64,000 bases of DNA from Streptomyces griseomycini (GCF_014203535.1 NZ_JACHJI010000014.1:62001-126000); one strand, 5' to 3'; counted from the stretch's first letter, positions 50,525 through 58,407 are shown. Program-made: numbers and translations. The notes: generated from the letters alone by a model not told the origin.

Positions 50525-51184
50525 TCAGGCACGGAACGGAGCCGCGTCCCCCGGCCGCGCGGGGCCCCCCACCCGCACGCGGGCGAGCAGGGCGGCCGGG
50601 TCCGGGTCCGCCTGCAGGGACCGCAGCACCAGCGTCCACCACTGTTCCAGCCGCTCCCTCCAGCCCCGCCCGCCCGGCATCTCGTCGGTCAGGGTGCAGA
50701 GCCCGAAGAACGCGCTCACGAGCGTCACGGCCGCGGCCGACGGGCCGACTCCTTCCGCGAGTTCGCCCCTCGCGCGGGCCTGGGTGAGGAGCCGGGTGGC
50801 GGCCACCGCCCAGGCGTCGAACGGCGTGGGTACGACGGCCTCGATGGTGTGGCGTTCGGCCCACAGCCGTGCGCCGGCGCGCGCCACGACGTCCTCGCTG
50901 AGGGACTGCGCGACGCGGAAGCTGAGTCCGACCAGTTTCTCCAGCGGGGGGACACCGGGCGCGGCGTAGGCGGCGGCGAGCTGCGGCCAGGTGGCGAACC
51001 GCTCGCGCACCACGGCCAGCGCCAGCTTCTCCTTGCTGGAGTAGTGGAAATAGATCGCCCCGCTGGTTTTCCCCGAGTGATCGCTTATGTCGTTGACGCT
51101 CGTTCCCGCATACCCCCGTTCGACGAACAGATGTGCCGCCGATTCCAGCAGCGCTTTGCGGGTCGCACGCGCCCTGTCCTGCAT
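50525..51184 (-). CDS. ArpA/ScbR-like TetR-family autoregulator receptor
   Basis: This 219-residue regulator starts MQDRARATRKALLESAAHLFVERGYAGTSVNDIS (in part). The HTH continues HSGKTSGAIYFHYSSKEKLALAVV, the pattern of gamma-butyrolactone receptors and pseudo-receptors. The C-terminal domain resembles ligand pockets of this group (VVARAGARLWAERHTIEAVVPTPFDAW, in part). No AfsA/ScbA-type synthase is in the window, so it is an orphan or pseudo-receptor. A GGTGG lies upstream of the ATG. An inverted repeat 84 bp before the start is a candidate autoregulatory site. Confidence 0.88.
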   Translation of the reverse strand: MQDRARATRKALLESAAHLFVERGYAGTSVNDISDHSGKTSGAIYFHYSSKEKLALAVVRERFATWPQLAAAYAAPGVPPLEKLVGLSFRVAQSLSEDVVARAGARLWAERHTIEAVVPTPFDAWAVAATRLLTQARARGELAEGVGPSAAAVTLVSAFFGLCTLTDEMPGGRGWRERLEQWWTLVLRSLQADPDPAALLARVRVGGPARPGDAAPFRA

Positions 51185-51267
51185 TCCTGTTCCACCTTCG
51201 GTCGAACGCGCCAACGCCACGGCGGGAAAGTCCGGGCGCTTCCCCGCGGAGACACGGCCGCGGCGCG

Positions 51268-51288
51268 CGAAGATCTTATTATTCTTCG
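51268..51288. promoter_or_regulatory. Candidate operator upstream of the ScbR-like gene
   Basis: CGAAGA (51268-51273) and TCTTCG (51283-51288) form a perfect inverted repeat around an AT-rich 9-bp centre. It stands out in very GC-rich DNA and lies within the 569-bp region 51185-51753 between the regulator and the HAD gene. The only other feature seen there is a 7-bp hairpin, TTTCGGC/GCCGAAA, at 51547-51563; I see no gene in this stretch. Confidence 0.5.
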
Positions 51289-51753
51289 GTCATGCGCGGG
51301 GGCGGGCGCCTGCGCCCCGTGTGCCGCCCCACCGAGCAGAATCGTTTCGGACGGCGCGACGACTCCGCCCCCGACCGGCGCGGTGACTGATCCGAGTCCC
51401 CGCCCACCAGGCCCTTCCAGCGCATTCCGGGAGCCGTGGCCTTTCCCTCCCGCCCCGCGCACAGAATTCAGCCGCCCCCTCCGCATACACCCGAATTGGT
51501 GATTGCGGACATCGGAGAGGCGAAATTAACGTAATGGTCACGATGTTTTCGGCTCGGCCGAAAGCGGCGGCCCGCGTCCGCCACGGCGCGCCCACGGCGC
51601 GCCCAGCCACGTCCCCGTGGCCGCAGCGGCCGTGCGACATCGCCCGTCCCCGCTCGCCTTCGCCCGCCTCCGCGAGTGGATCACCCGCATCCCGTCACCC
51701 GCCTGCGCCCGCGCACCGAACCGGTCGGCGCAGCCATCGAGAACGGCAGGTAC

Positions 51754-52434
51754 ATGTCAACTCATCGCATCCTCTCCTGGTCCCCGTCCGCCATCGTCTT
51801 CGACTGCGACGGAACCCTGATGGACACGGAACGACACTGGCAGGAGGCCCGGAACATCACCTTCCGGGCATTCGGCCTCAAACCACCGACCGGGTTCGCC
51901 GACCGCGCCAAGGGCATGCACTACACCGAGTGCGGCGCGCTCATGGCCGAGGAGACCGGAAAACCGGACCTCGTGGGCGACCTGACCGACGCGCTCCTCG
52001 ACACCTTCACCGCGCTGGTCGAGCAGGACCCCGTCACCATGCCGGGAGCCGCCGCGCTGGTCCGGCTGGTCGCTCCCCACCGCCCTCTCGCGGTGGCGAG
52101 CAACTGCCCTCGGGAGGTGGTGGAGTCGTGCCTCGACCGGGCCGGACTCCTCGGCTGCTTCGGTCACGTCGTGGTCGCCGGCGGGGACGTGCGGCCGAAA
52201 CCGGAGCCCGACGTCTACCGGGTGGCGGCCCGCCTCTGCGGCGTACCGCCCGAGGAGGCCCTGGCGGTGGAGGACTCGCTCACCGGCATGGAGTCGGCCC
52301 GCAGGGCGGGCCTCCGCGTCCTCGGCGTCGGGCCGCGCCCGCCGGACCCGGAGGCGGGGAAGGCCGACCTGTGGGTCGCGAGCCTCGCCGACGGTGAACT
52401 GCTGTCGTGGGCCCGGGGCCTGACCGGCGCGTAG
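51754..52434 (+). CDS. HAD-superfamily phosphatase
   Basis: This 226-residue subclass I HAD hydrolase has the nucleophile D17 and acid/base D19 in VFDCDGTLMDTE, a helical cap, Ser/Asn motif II in LAVASNCPREVV and motifs III/IV in VRPKPEPDVYRVAARLCG and LAVEDSLTGMESARRAGL. It dephosphorylates a small phosphorylated metabolite. It is divergent from the ScbR-like regulator. HAD phosphatases occur beside such regulators in butenolide/furan signalling clusters (for example mmfP), but a sugar-phosphate role is equally possible. Confidence 0.9.
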   Translation: MSTHRILSWSPSAIVFDCDGTLMDTERHWQEARNITFRAFGLKPPTGFADRAKGMHYTECGALMAEETGKPDLVGDLTDALLDTFTALVEQDPVTMPGAAALVRLVAPHRPLAVASNCPREVVESCLDRAGLLGCFGHVVVAGGDVRPKPEPDVYRVAARLCGVPPEEALAVEDSLTGMESARRAGLRVLGVGPRPPDPEAGKADLWVASLADGELLSWARGLTGA

Positions 52435-52637
52435 GACGCACCGGGCCCCGCACGAGCGGACGCCGTCGGCGGATCCCGCGGGACCGGCGGGACCGGGGCG
52501 CGAGCCCGCGGGCCGTGACGCCTTCCGGGAACGTGTCACGGTTCCGGCCGGAGGGCTCACCGGCGCGGGCCGCGGACTCCAAAGCGGCCGGGCCGGACGC
52601 GGGCGGGGACGGGAGTCCGGCGTGGACGGGCCGGCGG

Positions 52638-53360
52638 TCAGCCGGTGGACAGACGGGGCGCCAGGGAGTGCACGGTTCCGGCGGCGGAGTCGAAGAACAG
52701 CGCGACGCCCACCGCCCCGGGGTCCGGAATGCCCGTGGCCCGTTCCCCCAGGTAGCTCGCCCGGCCCCTGCGCGCCGTCAGGGACGCGGTGTCCCGCACC
52801 CCCCGCCACGCACCGTCCGCCGCCGCTGCCAGGGCCGCCGCGGTCGGCGTGCCCTGTGCCGCCCGCAACGCCGCGGCGGCCGGGGCCAGCGCGTCGACCA
52901 GCGTCTTGTCCCCGGGGGAGGCGTCCCCCACCCGGCGGATGGCGGCCAGGCCGCGGGCGGATCCCTCGGCGAGCGCGGCCGTCGTCAGGCCGGGGCCGGA
53001 ACCGGCGGCCCTGCTCAAGGCCTGGAACAGCAGACCGAACAGGGGCCCGCTGGTGCCACCGATCTCGTCGAGGAAGGCGTCGGCCATGATCCCCAGGGTC
53101 TCCGCGGGGCCGGCCGGCGCCTCCCGCCGGTCCAGCAGCAGCCCGGCGGCCCGGACCCCGGCGGCGAGATTGGTCCCGAAGTCGCCGTCCCCCGCCTGCT
53201 GGTCGAGCGCGGTCAGTTCGGCCTCGGTGGCGTACACCGAGTCGGCGAAGCGACGTGTCCAGTCGCGGGTCCGCGCGCCGTCGAAAACGTCGGTCGTCAC
53301 GGGATCGGTCGTCACGGGATCGGTCGTCACGGGATCGGTCGTCACGGGGTCGGTCGTCAT
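52638..53360 (-). CDS. dhaL: Dihydroxyacetone kinase subunit DhaL
   Basis: This 240-residue ADP/ATP-binding subunit of the dihydroxyacetone kinase system has metal-binding Asp residues D53, D58 and D60 in ALDQQAGDGDFGTNLAAG; the usual GDxDHG His is Phe61. Also visible are GGTSGPLFGLLFQAL and ASPGDKTLVDALAPA. The N-terminus is four perfect TTDPV repeats encoded by a 15-bp tandem repeat. It follows dhaK by 55 bp. No dhaM (phosphotransferase partner) is found in the window. The 203 bp after it (52435-52637) appear empty. Confidence 0.9.
   Translation of the reverse strand: MTTDPVTTDPVTTDPVTTDPVTTDVFDGARTRDWTRRFADSVYATEAELTALDQQAGDGDFGTNLAAGVRAAGLLLDRREAPAGPAETLGIMADAFLDEIGGTSGPLFGLLFQALSRAAGSGPGLTTAALAEGSARGLAAIRRVGDASPGDKTLVDALAPAAAALRAAQGTPTAAALAAAADGAWRGVRDTASLTARRGRASYLGERATGIPDPGAVGVALFFDSAAGTVHSLAPRLSTG
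53298..53357 (-). repeat. 15-bp tandem repeat at the start of dhaL
   Basis: Four near-identical 15-bp units encode TTDPV, directly after the start codon, with a partial fifth (TTD). The number of units can change without breaking the frame, so the N-terminal length is probably variable among strains. Confidence 0.9.
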
Positions 53361-53415
53361 GGTGCCGTCCTCCTGCTCCTGCCGCGGGCCGCCGGGAACG
53401 GGCCCGTCGGCCCGC

Positions 53416-54414
53416 TCACCAGCGCAACGCCGGGGTGCGGACCGGCGCGTCGTAGAAATCCAGCACGACCTGGTCGGCGACCATGAGGGTGAGGGAGAAG
53501 CCCCGCATGTCGAGCGCAGTGACGTAGTCGCCGACGAGGTGCCGGGCGAGCCGCACCCGCCGGGCGTCGAGGACCCGGCACAGCTCGCCGAAGACGCCGT
53601 ACAGCTCGAGCGACGTGACCGAACCCAGGCCGTTGACCAGGGCGACGACCGGCTCGCCGGATCCGGGGCGCAGATCGTCCAGCAGCGCGTCCGTCATCTC
53701 CTCCACCAGCGCACCCACGCGCCCCTGGCCCCGGGTGCGGCCGGCGCGTTCACCGTGGATCCCGACGCCGTACTCCAGTTCGCCGGACGGCAGCGCGAAC
53801 GCCGGTTCGCCCGTGGTCGGCGCGTGGTGGGCGGCGGAGGCGACGGCGAGCGTCCGGCACCGGCCTGCCACGGCGGTGCCGAACTCCACCAGCTTGTCGA
53901 GCCCCGTTCCGGCGTCCGCGGCGCCGCCCAGGACCTTCTCCACCAGCACGGTGGCGCCCGTGCCGCGGCGTCCGGCGGCGATCTCCTCGGAGTCGGAGGC
54001 GAGGTCGTCGTCGACGAGGACCCGCGCGCAGGCGATCCCCTCGTCGGCGAGCCGCTCGGCGGCGATGCCGAAGTTGATCCGGTCCCCCGTGTAGTTCTTG
54101 ACGATGTGCAGCACGCCTTCCGGCCCCGCCACCGCGCGGGAGGCCCGGAAGACCTGCCGGTTGTGCGGAGAGGTGAAGATCCTGCCGGGACAGGCGGCGT
54201 CGAGCATGCCCGCGCCGACGTACCCGGCGTGCAGGGGTTCGTGCCCCGAACCGCCGCCCGAGAGGAGGCCCACCCGCCGGGTCGGCGCGGTGTGCCGGGC
54301 GGTGACGTACCCGTCGGCGGCGTCGTACTCCACGAGGTCCGCGTGTGCGCGGGCGAAGCCGGACAGCGCGTCGGGGACGAGTTCGCCGACGCCGTTCTCG
54401 AAGTACCCGGTCAT
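53416..54414 (-). CDS. dhaK: Dihydroxyacetone kinase subunit DhaK
   Basis: This 332-residue substrate-binding subunit has RVGLLSGGGSGHEPLHAGYVGAGML and the covalent dihydroxyacetone-binding H220 in GVGIHGERAG, plus VLHIVKNYTGDRINFG and NGLGSVTSLELY. With DhaL and a phosphoryl donor it makes dihydroxyacetone phosphate. The inner ATG is preceded by GGAAGGGG. It lies 152 bp after the TauE/SafE gene on the same strand; the gap suggests its own promoter, although it may link C3 or sulfosugar metabolism to the adjacent organosulfur locus. Confidence 0.93.
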   Translation of the reverse strand: MTGYFENGVGELVPDALSGFARAHADLVEYDAADGYVTARHTAPTRRVGLLSGGGSGHEPLHAGYVGAGMLDAACPGRIFTSPHNRQVFRASRAVAGPEGVLHIVKNYTGDRINFGIAAERLADEGIACARVLVDDDLASDSEEIAAGRRGTGATVLVEKVLGGAADAGTGLDKLVEFGTAVAGRCRTLAVASAAHHAPTTGEPAFALPSGELEYGVGIHGERAGRTRGQGRVGALVEEMTDALLDDLRPGSGEPVVALVNGLGSVTSLELYGVFGELCRVLDARRVRLARHLVGDYVTALDMRGFSLTLMVADQVVLDFYDAPVRTPALRW

Positions 54415-54566
54415 GTGCGGCACCCCTTCCGTCCCCGGCGGCGAGGCCGGACGAGCCGGCCTCCGGACGAGATCTCCATGGTCGGGTGACGTCATGCGTA
54501 CGGCAACTCGCGCAGTGTGCGGCCGGCCCGGCTTCCTTCCGGAATCCGGCGCCGGGGCCCGTTGCG

Positions 54567-55358
54567 TCATCGCGGTGACGGGAGTGACGGAACGGCGTAG
54601 AGCACCCCGAAGACCGCGGCCAGGGCGCCGAGCAGCAGGCGCAGGGCGGTCTCGGGCAGACGGCGCTGCAGGTGCGCCCCGAGGTAGCCGCCGATCAGCC
54701 CGCCCGAACCGCAGGCCAGCCCCAGGGACCAGTCGGGGGCGACGTCACCGGAGCCGGTCAGGGACAGCAGCGCGAAGGCCGCCGCACCGGCCACGGAAGT
54801 GACGAAGGTGGAGGCCAGGGCCGCCGGGGCGACCTGGCCCACGGGCATGCCTCGGCCGACCAGGACGGGGCCGAGGACGGAGCCGCCGCCGATCCCGTAG
54901 ACGCCTCCGACGACGCCGACGGCCAGGGCCAGGCCCGTGATGCCGCAGGCCGAGGGATCCGTCACCGGCGCGGGACGGGCGGGCCGTAGGGTGCGGGCGA
55001 TCAGCCACAGGCCCAGCGGCATCAGCAGACCGGCGACGAGCAGCCGGAAGGCGGTGGGGCCGGGGACGGCGAAGACCCGCACCACCGCGCCGACGGCCAC
55101 GCCGGGCAGGGTGCCGGCCACCAGACGCCGGGTCAGCGGGCTGTCCAGCAGGCCCGCACGGTGGTGGCGCAGCAGGGCACCGGGCCCGGCCACCACGTTG
55201 AACAACAGGTTGGTGGGGGTGACCGCCGGACCGGGCACGCCGAACACGCTCAGCTGGACGGGCAGCAGGAACACCGCGCCCGAGACCCCCACGGGTGTGG
55301 TCGCCACCGCGATCACCAGGCCGGCGACCAGCCCGCACAGCTCTGCCGCCCCCGCCAC
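54567..55358 (-). CDS. TauE/SafE-family sulfite/sulfonate exporter
   Basis: This 263-residue integral membrane protein has about eight hydrophobic helices and the family motifs GVSGAVFLLPVQ and TPTNLLFNVVAGPGALLR, repeated in the second half as GVYGIGGGSVLGPVLV and LASTFVTSVAGA. TauE/SafE proteins export sulfite, sulfoacetate or related anions. The GTG is preceded by GGAGGG. It lies 132 bp downstream of the SsuE gene, so it is probably in the same unit and protects against sulfite released by desulfonation. Confidence 0.9.
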   Translation of the reverse strand: MAGAAELCGLVAGLVIAVATTPVGVSGAVFLLPVQLSVFGVPGPAVTPTNLLFNVVAGPGALLRHHRAGLLDSPLTRRLVAGTLPGVAVGAVVRVFAVPGPTAFRLLVAGLLMPLGLWLIARTLRPARPAPVTDPSACGITGLALAVGVVGGVYGIGGGSVLGPVLVGRGMPVGQVAPAALASTFVTSVAGAAAFALLSLTGSGDVAPDWSLGLACGSGGLIGGYLGAHLQRRLPETALRLLLGALAAVFGVLYAVPSLPSPR

Positions 55359-55490
55359 CTCAGCCCTCCGGTCGTCCGGACGTCCACCCGGTGCCGCCCT
55401 CGCCCACCGGCACCGTCGGCAGCCCGGTCCCCGGGGGCCGTGCGCTCCGGACGGCCGGAGTCGTTCTCCGCCGGTCGGCGGTGGTCACGG

Positions 55491-56057
55491 TCACGCCGCC
55501 CGTCCGGCGGCCGCCACCGGGGCCGTACGGCCGTCGAGGGCGTCGGAGAACCGGTCGACGACCTGCGCGAGGGCCTCGGCCGCGCCCCGGGCGACGGTCA
55601 GGGTGCCGTCGTCGTCCACCGCGATGTCCTTGTCGAGGGTGAACCAGCCCTGGACGATGTGCGCGGCCCCCATGGAACTGAGCACCGGGCGCAGCGCGTA
55701 GTCGATCGCCAGGACGTGCGCCGTGGTCCCGCCGGTCGCCAGCGGCAGGACGGTCTTGCCGACCAGCCCGTACTGCGGCAGCAGGTCCAGCAGGGACTTC
55801 AACAGCCCCGAGTAGGCGGCCTTGTACACGGGGGTGCCGATCACCACCCCGTCGGCGCGGGCGAACAGTTCGGTCGCCTCGACGATCGCCGGGTGCCGGA
55901 CGTCGGCGCCGAGCAGTGCCTCGGCGGGTACGGTGCGGACGTCGAGCGGGATCACCTCGTGCCCCTGGGCGGTGAGCCGCCGGTCCAGGTGGCGCAGCAG
56001 CCGGGCGGTTCGGGAGGCGGCGGAGGGGCTTCCGGAGACGGACAGGACGGTGGCCAT
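55491..56057 (-). CDS. ssuE: SsuE-type NADPH-dependent FMN reductase
   Basis: This 188-residue flavodoxin-like reductase has the FMN phosphate loop SVSGSPSAASRTARLL at residues 6-21, then GVVIGTPVYKAAYSGLLKSLLDLLP and LPLATGGTTAHVLAIDYALRP, as in SsuE/MsuE. It supplies reduced FMN to the two-component monooxygenases of sulfonate and sulfone metabolism. A GAAGGA precedes the ATG. The gene is 394 bp downstream of a minus-strand leader peptide, the probable control element of this unit. Confidence 0.93.
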   Translation of the reverse strand: MATVLSVSGSPSAASRTARLLRHLDRRLTAQGHEVIPLDVRTVPAEALLGADVRHPAIVEATELFARADGVVIGTPVYKAAYSGLLKSLLDLLPQYGLVGKTVLPLATGGTTAHVLAIDYALRPVLSSMGAAHIVQGWFTLDKDIAVDDDGTLTVARGAAEALAQVVDRFSDALDGRTAPVAAAGRAA

Positions 56058-56451
56058 GGCGGATCCTTCGGGAGCGAGGGGTTTTCGTGGGATCGGTGCG
56101 GGACGGCGTACCGCGGCGGACTGCGACTGCGCACCCCGCGATGACCACTTGTCGGTCCTGGGCGGCGCAGGGGTACGGCGGAGCAGCTCCCCGGAGCCGA
56201 ACGTGACGGCGTTTCAGGTGGCCGGAGGTTCCAGGTGGCCGGAACCGGTGGCGAGCAGATGTGGCGACGCCGGGACGTGGGCCCCCGGCGAGGTCGGGCA
56301 GCGGTGGAGCCCGTCAGGTCCCGCAGCCCCGTCCGTAGACGGGTTCAGCGCGTGTCCGGCGCGTGCGTACGGCGGTGCCGCGAGGGGGGGACCAGGCCCG
56401 CGGCGGGGTCACCGAGGGAGGGGAGGGCCGAACGGACGGCCCGCTGCCGCG
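56058..56451 (-). other. Long untranslated stretch between leader peptide and ssuE
   Basis: These 394 bp hold no convincing gene on either strand. They contain two tandem copies of a 17-bp sequence built on CAGGTGGCCGGA (about 56212-56228 and 56229-56245). If the leader peptide works by attenuation, the switch should lie here. Confidence 0.5.
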
Positions 56452-56529
56452 TCAGGCGCGACACGCGGCCGACCACACCAGACCGAAGTCGATGTGGTCG
56501 CGGGTGACCAGGCGCTGCTCGGCGTTCAT
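56452..56529 (-). CDS. Cysteine-containing leader peptide upstream of ssuE
   Basis: This 25-codon ORF starts at the ATG at 56529 and stops at TGA (56452-56454). The peptide begins MNAEQRLVTRDHIDF and ends WSAACRA: His-Ile-Asp, then Ser-Ala-Ala-Cys close to the C-terminus. This matches the core of the two other leaders in the locus (H-V/I-D ... S-A-x-C). A promoter with -35 TTGACG ends about 6 nt before the ATG, so translation is leaderless. Streptomyces genomes contain many such putative leader peptides ahead of sulfur genes. A role in sensing cysteine or sulfur supply is inferred. Confidence 0.75.
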   Translation of the reverse strand: MNAEQRLVTRDHIDFGLVWSAACRA

Positions 56530-56535
56530 GCGGTC

Positions 56536-56565
56536 AATTGAGCAGCACGCCCGGCCTCTCGTCAA
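56536..56565 (-). promoter_or_regulatory. Promoter of the ssuE leader peptide
   Basis: Minus strand: -35 TTGACG (56560-56565), 18-bp spacer, -10 TCAATT (56536-56541), then 6 nt to the leader ATG. The -10 is weak; the -35 is near perfect. Confidence 0.65.
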
Positions 56566-56625
56566 CCACGGCCCGCATGCCGGACCGGCGGTCGGCGGTG
56601 CTCGGCGGCCACCCTCGCCGACGTC

Positions 56626-56657
56626 TTCCCTATATTTCCCATCGATTTACTAGGGAA
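56626..56657. promoter_or_regulatory. Inverted repeat shared by divergent sulfur-locus promoters
   Basis: TTCCCTA (56626-56632) and TAGGGAA (56651-56657) are perfect arms around an 18-bp AT-rich centre. The site lies between the two divergent leader promoters and ends 3 bp before the plus-strand -35. It is a candidate operator for a sulfur regulator. Confidence 0.65.
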
Positions 56658-56660
56658 GCG

Positions 56661-56690
56661 TTGACGACCCGGCCGACGGGTGCGCAGGAT
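56661..56690 (+). promoter_or_regulatory. Promoter of the SfnB-unit leader peptide
   Basis: -35 TTGACG (56661-56666), 18-bp spacer, -10 CAGGAT (56685-56690), then 7 nt to the ATG of the leader peptide. Confidence 0.7.
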
Positions 56691-56697
56691 GATGCAC

Positions 56698-56781
56698 ATG
56701 TCCCCCACGCAGCAGCGACTCGTTCGTCGCCGGCATGTCGACTCCTGTCACGTCGTCAGCGCCGCCTGCCCTCGTGGGTGA
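56698..56781 (+). CDS. Cysteine-containing leader peptide upstream of the SfnB-like gene
   Basis: This 27-codon ORF ends at TGA (56779-56781). The peptide begins MSPTQQRLVRRRHVDSC and ends VVSAACPRG: Arg-rich start, His-Val-Asp, then Ser-Ala-Ala-Cys, with two Cys codons. Two further in-frame ATGs at 56689 and 56692 fall in or next to the -10, so 56698 is the likely leaderless start. The architecture (TTGAC -35, -10, 7 nt, start) and length match the leader upstream of the transporter genes. It lies 194 nt before the SfnB-like gene. Confidence 0.8.
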   Translation: MSPTQQRLVRRRHVDSCHVVSAACPRG

Positions 56782-56809
56782 GGCGTGCGGCCCGCACGTC
56801 GCGCACGCC
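56782..56809 (+). promoter_or_regulatory. Mutually exclusive hairpins directly after the leader stop
   Basis: GGCGTGCG (56782-56789) can pair with CGCACGCC (56802-56809), or its core with CGCACG (56793-56798). The two cannot form together. The structure begins at the base after the leader stop codon and is followed by a long C/T-rich stretch (about 56811-56834). Ribosome position on the leader could choose between them. Confidence 0.5.
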
Positions 56810-56975
56810 ACTCCCCTCCTTCCCCCTCCTCCACATCGCGCGCCCGCGCCGCAGGCTCGGCACGGCTCACCGGCACCGGACCGTCACCGTACGGCGCGTG
56901 GGCCACACGTACGCGCCCGGCGGCAGGAGAGTCCCGACACCGCACCCTGCCGACGACCCCGAGGAGACCACGACC

Positions 56976-58205
56976 ATGGGTGTTGCCACCGCGCCGTCCG
57001 GCCCCGCGGCGGAACCCGACCGGACCGGGCCCGGCCGCGCGCACTGGCTGCGCGTGGCGCGCGAGACGGCGGACGACCTGGCCACGGACGCGGTCGCCAG
57101 GGAGCAGGCGGGCAAGGCCCCGTTCGACGAGGTGTCCCGGCTGCGCGAGTCGGGGCTGCTGACGCTCCTCGTACCGGCGGAACTGGGAGGAGGCGGCGCG
57201 GACTGGCCCACGGCGTACGCCGTCGTCCGGGACATCGCCGCGGCCGACGGTGCGATCGGCCAACTGCTGGGCTGCCACTACTTCCTGTCATGGAGTGCCC
57301 GGTTCCTCACCGGGTCCCCTGCCGCCGCCCGGCTCCAGCGGGAGTCCGCGACGGAGCAGTGGTGCTGGGGCGGCGGTCTCGCCCGTCAGGAACCGCCCCT
57401 GACGCTGGCCAGGACCTCCGCCGGCCATCTGCTCGACGGCCGGCAGAGTTATGCCACCGGGGTCCTGGTCGCCGACCGCCTGGCCGTGCGGGCCGTGCGG
57501 GACGACACCGGCGAGCCGCTCGCCGTCATCGTCGATCCCGCCCGTCACGGCGTGGGGGTCGACGGTGACGACGACACCTTCGGCCAGCGCCTCGCGGCCG
57601 GCGGCAGCGTGGAGTTCGACCGCGTACCGGTCGCCGCCGACGACGTACTGGGGTCCCTGTCCGTGGACGAGGACGTCCTGTCGCCCCCGGCCGCCCTGGC
57701 CTCGCCGATAGGGCGCCTCCTCTCCGTCCAGCTCCGGCTGGGCATGGCCGAGGGAGTGCTCGCCGAGGCCCGTGAGTACAGCAGGGCGGGCCGCTCGCCC
57801 CGGCACCCCTCCTGGCAGGCCGGCCCTTCCCCGGACCCGCAGGTGCTGAGCGCCTACGGCGAACTCACCGTCCTGACCCGCTCCGCGTCCGCGCTCGCCG
57901 ACCAGGCGCAGGAAGCCGTGCGCGGCGGACTGGCGCGAGGCGAGGACCTCACGTACGACGAGTACGCCGAGACCTCGGTCCTCGTGTCCATGGCCGAAGC
58001 CGCGGCCACCAGGGCCGTGCAGGAGTCCACCGCCCGCGCCCTCGACGTCATCGGCACCCGTTCCGCTTCCTCACGGCTGGGGTTCGACCGCTTCTGGCGC
58101 AATGCCCGGACCCACACCCTGTACGAACCCGTCGCCCACCGGCTCCGCGATGTCGGGGACTACTTCCTCAACGGCACGCACCCTCCGTTCGTCCTGCCCG
58201 TCTGA
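56976..58205 (+). CDS. SfnB/DszC-like acyl-CoA-dehydrogenase-fold sulfur-acquisition oxidoreductase
   Basis: This 409-residue flavoprotein has the acyl-CoA dehydrogenase fold but the sequence pattern of SfnB/DszC monooxygenases: LTLLVPAELGGGGADWPTAYAVVRDIAAADGAIGQLLGCHYF (in part), WCWGGGLARQEP in place of the usual SEPxxGSD loop, and the C-terminal STARALDVIGTRSA-SRLGFDRFWRNARTHTLYEP. The usual dehydrogenase Glu motif is missing. It probably oxygenates an organosulfur compound using reduced flavin supplied by SsuE. GAGGAG precedes the ATG. Confidence 0.88.
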   Translation: MGVATAPSGPAAEPDRTGPGRAHWLRVARETADDLATDAVAREQAGKAPFDEVSRLRESGLLTLLVPAELGGGGADWPTAYAVVRDIAAADGAIGQLLGCHYFLSWSARFLTGSPAAARLQRESATEQWCWGGGLARQEPPLTLARTSAGHLLDGRQSYATGVLVADRLAVRAVRDDTGEPLAVIVDPARHGVGVDGDDDTFGQRLAAGGSVEFDRVPVAADDVLGSLSVDEDVLSPPAALASPIGRLLSVQLRLGMAEGVLAEAREYSRAGRSPRHPSWQAGPSPDPQVLSAYGELTVLTRSASALADQAQEAVRGGLARGEDLTYDEYAETSVLVSMAEAAATRAVQESTARALDVIGTRSASSRLGFDRFWRNARTHTLYEPVAHRLRDVGDYFLNGTHPPFVLPV

Positions 58206-58371
58206 CGTTCGTCCGGCCCGTCCGACCGTACGACGCCGCTCGGACTTTCCGACCGAACCGGCATGAGCGCCATTCCCCCCGCCGCACGGCCCCGCATCCG
58301 GATGATTGTGAACGCCGCACTTCATCCCCATGTCGAGCGGTTCAGGATATGAGATGTCCGCGCGGAATGCA

Positions 58372-58400
58372 TTGACTCGACCAGGCCCCGCTGCAACCCT
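58372..58400 (+). promoter_or_regulatory. Promoter of the transporter-unit leader peptide
   Basis: -35 TTGACT (58372-58377), 17-bp spacer, -10 AACCCT (58395-58400), then 7 nt to the GTG of the leader peptide. The layout matches the other leader promoters. Confidence 0.7.
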
Positions 58401-58407
58401 TATGAAT

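Noticed and set aside
51185-51753. Small genes in the long gap before the HAD phosphatase
   Set aside because: Open frames here lack ribosome-binding sites, leaderless promoters or recognisable sequence, and composition is mixed; treated as regulatory DNA.
50525-52434. Complete butyrolactone or furan biosynthesis cluster
   Set aside because: No AfsA/MmfL-type synthase or ketoreductase is present; only a receptor-like regulator and a HAD phosphatase.
56058-56451. Coding gene between the minus-strand leader peptide and ssuE
   Set aside because: Frames on both strands are interrupted or low-complexity; the only structure is a short 17-bp direct repeat.
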